Shown here piece after piece: positions 12,834-14,266 of a stretch of 14,266 nucleotides of DNA; position 1 is the first letter of the stretch, and each line of letters starts with the position of its first letter. The stretch is from Candidatus Falkowiibacteriota bacterium (GTDB taxonomy: Bacteria; Patescibacteriota; Patescibacteriia; Patescibacteriales; SZUA-104). The position numbers were made by a program, and so were the translations under genes. The stretch is from assembly GCA_027020105.1 (NCBI GenBank), contig JALUVW010000045.1, positions 1 to 14,266 of the forward strand, read 5' to 3'. The notes beneath the pieces were generated by a model. It ran no database searches, had not been told where the DNA came from, and saw only the letters and a list, made by a program, of their open reading frames with translations.

Positions 12834-13797
12834 AAGGCCCGAGCATAAAACTTTTTAACACTTTATATTGAGCTCCCGCCGGGAGCAAAACAGATTCAAT
12901 AAGCTCAAAAGATTGAACGCTCTCCGTCCAGTCTATCTTCTCGTTTAAATTTTTGTTTTTTAATTTTAAAAAACTTTCCGGCCCGAACCTTGCCAAGGTT
13001 ACGTGCGGCAACAGTTCCCTTTTTTTCCCGCCAACGCCCAATGATTTTTCAATAATTTTTTTCAACTCTTCCAGCTCGGGCGAATGACCGCCTTCGGCCC
13101 AAATTAACCTGTATCGTCCCGACCGCGGCCCGTAAACTATTCTCTCAAACGACAAATTAAACGGTTTGATTTCCCTTGAAACCCCGCCCAACTTATCCTC
13201 AACGGCGCCAATATCGCCTTCGTCCCACGGCGGCGCCAAGGTAACGTGCAAATTCTCGTTCGGAACCCATCTGACCGGCCAATCCCTTTTATCCTTGCTC
13301 CATTCAAACGCCAAAGACTGAATTTTTGCCGAAGACTTAACGGCGACAAAAATTCGTTTAATTTTTTTATATTTATTAAAATACATCTTAATGTCCCTTA
13401 TAAATATCCCGGAAGTAACCGGCCCGACTCCCTTCAATTCTTCCAAACGCTTTCTTAAATCATTTAAATCTTTTGAAGACTTGATTAAATTCATAACGCC
13501 GCCATATTCCTTTTTAAGCGTCCGGCATATTTCCAGCAACTTGTCGGCGGTTGAATAATCATACCGGACATAATGCCCTTTGTCCAAGGCCTTAACCAGC
13601 TTTTCCCACCCCGCTTTCAAGATTTTGTCCGGAGAAACAAGACCGTTTTTCACGAACTCAAAATAAGTTAAACGGGCCACATTCTGCTGAATCGGCTTGC
13701 CGAATAAAACACAAGCCAAAAACCACTTAAAAACCTCTTTTTCCTCGCCTGATTCCAGGTTTATGCCCAAGTCTTTTGAGTATATTTTGCCCGGCAT
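12826..13797 (-). CDS. HhH-GPD-like / 2H phosphoesterase (LigT-like) fusion
   Basis: A 323-residue two-domain protein. The N-terminal part (~1-145) resembles the helical HhH-GPD (endonuclease III-like) fold: FKWFLACVLFGKPIQ, GHYVRYDYSTADKLLEI and the hairpin LEELKGVGPVTSGIFIRDI (119-137). The Lys of bifunctional glycosylases after GVG is replaced by Pro-Val, and the catalytic Asp position is unclear, so glycosylase activity is doubtful. The C-terminal part (~148-323) is a 2H phosphoesterase of the LigT/ThpR type, with both HxT motifs intact: NLHVTLA (His184, Thr186) and LPHVTLAR (His265, Thr267). Such enzymes open 2',3'-cyclic phosphates or join/cleave 2'-5' links. It overlaps rtcB by 8 nt, implying shared RNA-end processing. 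No SD precedes the ATG. The fusion could also be read as an RNA-binding HhH module guiding the 2H domain. Confidence 0.75.
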   Translation of the reverse strand: MPGKIYSKDLGINLESGEEKEVFKWFLACVLFGKPIQQNVARLTYFEFVKNGLVSPDKILKAGWEKLVKALDKGHYVRYDYSTADKLLEICRTLKKEYGGVMNLIKSSKDLNDLRKRLEELKGVGPVTSGIFIRDIKMYFNKYKKIKRIFVAVKSSAKIQSLAFEWSKDKRDWPVRWVPNENLHVTLAPPWDEGDIGAVEDKLGGVSREIKPFNLSFERIVYGPRSGRYRLIWAEGGHSPELEELKKIIEKSLGVGGKKRELLPHVTLARFGPESFLKLKNKNLNEKIDWTESVQSFELIESVLLPAGAQYKVLKSFMLGPYE

Positions 13798-13833
13798 ATT
13801 ATTAAACGTTATTAACGGGACTGCCGCCGAATA

Positions 13834-13845
13834 CCGCCGCGGCGG
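13834..13845. repeat. G/C palindrome in the fusion-gene leader
   Basis: CCGCCGCGGCGG is self-complementary and can alternatively pair with GCCGCC (13823-13828), giving two mutually exclusive stems in the 5' leader of the minus-strand operon. ACTG and CAGT flank the region. A regulatory role is only possible, not shown. Confidence 0.35.
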
Positions 13846-13898
13846 AGATTTCAGTCTTTTTGCCGATTTGTCTTGAAAATTTTTCGCTATGTGTTTAC

Positions 13899-13926
13899 TT
13901 TATCATTTTTACCTCGCGAAAATCAA
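13899..13926 (-). promoter_or_regulatory. Possible promoter of the RNA-repair operon
   Basis: On the minus strand TTGATT (13926-13921) and GATAAA (13904-13899) are 16 bp apart, about 100 bp upstream of the fusion-gene ATG. Match quality is moderate. Confidence 0.4.
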
Positions 13927-13952
13927 GCGGCGTCCAATTAAACGGCCGCCGG

Positions 13953-14094
13953 CAAAAAACAAAAACCGGCGGGAGCATGCAGGGCGTTTAGCGGAAAGCA
14001 AACATAATTTAAGGAGAGAGTAATTAAAAAATATTCGCTTCCCCTGCCCTGCATGCTTCCGCCGGCTTCATTAAACACGGCAAAAACAATGACT
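13953..14094 (-). ncRNA. Candidate ~140-nt structured RNA, class unknown
   Basis: Read on the minus strand from a TATAAT promoter. The outer helix joins 14065-14046 to 13985-13966 (20 bp, one mismatch). A small internal loop follows, then an inner helix of 12 bp with one bulge (14042-14031 with 14005-13993), then a 25-nt apical loop that includes ACTCTCTCCTTAAA. The stem is followed by TTTTTGTTTTTT, an intrinsic-terminator tail. The two helices are separated by unpaired AGG and GCTAAAC, so this is more elaborate than a simple inverted repeat. It lacks the apical GNRA hairpin and internal loops of SRP RNA and the large central bubble of 6S RNA. It could also be a mobile palindrome (MITE-like) that happens to follow a promoter. 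Confidence 0.5.
13966..14065. repeat. 100-bp inverted-repeat element
   Basis: Twenty-base terminal inverted repeats, 13966-13985 and 14046-14065, differ at one position and enclose 60 bp. Each arm contains GCATGC. No target-site duplication is obvious at the edges. Confidence 0.8.
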
Positions 14095-14100
14095 AGCCCC

Positions 14101-14129
14101 ATTATAATAAACATTTTCAAAATCCGCAA
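14101..14129 (-). promoter_or_regulatory. Promoter of the right-hand candidate RNA
   Basis: On the minus strand a perfect TATAAT (14106-14101) lies 17 bp from TTGCGG (14129-14124). The expected start is about 14094, immediately before the 100-bp inverted repeat. Confidence 0.6.
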
Positions 14130-14266
14130 GAATTGGACCTTGAAAAGCCGGGACAAATAAAACAATAAATAAACTTCAAAAAAATTCCCTTTCCGAAGCC
14201 GCGCGATATAGGCCCGCGCCGCTCTTTTAGCCGGCCAACCGCAATCACCTTTTAAAACAAATCTCC
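14130..14266. other. Window edge, no supported gene
   Basis: One minus-strand frame is open from 14264 through 13938, but it passes through the promoter and the hairpin, and resembles no family I know. It could be the 3' end of a gene outside the window; nothing firm can be said. Confidence 0.4.

Noticed and set aside
13953..14094. The right-hand RNA as SRP 4.5S RNA or 6S RNA
   Set aside because: The fragment CAGGGGAAGC recalls SRP RNA, but the apical GNRA hairpin and internal loops are missing. For 6S, the internal loop is far too small.
13938..14165. A 75-codon minus-strand frame with a hydrophobic stretch (TTG start)
   Set aside because: It overlaps the TATAAT promoter and the whole 100-bp inverted repeat, begins at a TTG without SD, and resembles no family.

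Overview
This window looks like chromosomal DNA from an uncultivated Patescibacteria/CPR bacterium, most likely Parcubacteria-like. That placement is inference, not a database result. It rests on four things: short genomic palindromes inserted in frame inside housekeeping genes (including an LRQGYGGQ-type repeat peptide in RecG), tRNA genes without an encoded CCA, almost no Shine-Dalgarno (SD) sequences, and a giant modular secreted protein with a helical C-terminal repeat block. Stops are TAA and TAG.

Left part (1-3060): mpg (3-methyladenine DNA glycosylase, +) and recG (branch-migration helicase, -) are convergent DNA-repair genes. A cluster of four palindromes lies between them, one of which is a good bidirectional terminator candidate. 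Both genes carry repeat-derived in-frame insertions, and one repeat sequence occurs both inside mpg and just downstream of it.

Middle-left (3060-4480): a strong promoter followed by a promoter-proximal hairpin with a T-tract, then tRNA-Arg(TCT), a membrane-anchored FAM173-like class I methyltransferase, and tRNA-His(GTG). Next is a non-coding stretch with its own extended -10 promoter, an SD-like octamer in a perfect hairpin loop, and an intrinsic terminator. This is a candidate small RNA or attenuated leader.

Centre (4481-10825): one 2114-residue secreted protein. Its order is signal peptide, SbsA-type Ig-like domains, a Met-rich linker, many carboxypeptidase-regulatory/Cna-B-like beta domains, a ZU5-like segment, FN3, two Cys-rich modules (one TSP1-like), a coiled coil, and three ~40-residue helical repeats. 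It is the only gene here with a textbook SD. A 36-bp palindrome and a bidirectional terminator separate it from a convergent HU gene.

Right part (11320-14266, minus strand): a two-gene operon of an HhH-GPD-like/2H phosphoesterase fusion and RtcB, overlapping by 8 nt, which suggests RNA end repair and ligation. Upstream is a candidate ~140-nt structured RNA with a TATAAT promoter, a long two-part hairpin and a U-tail. Its apical loop is pyrimidine-rich and can pair with the ribosome-binding site of the giant surface protein. The two candidate RNAs are the least explained parts of the window.
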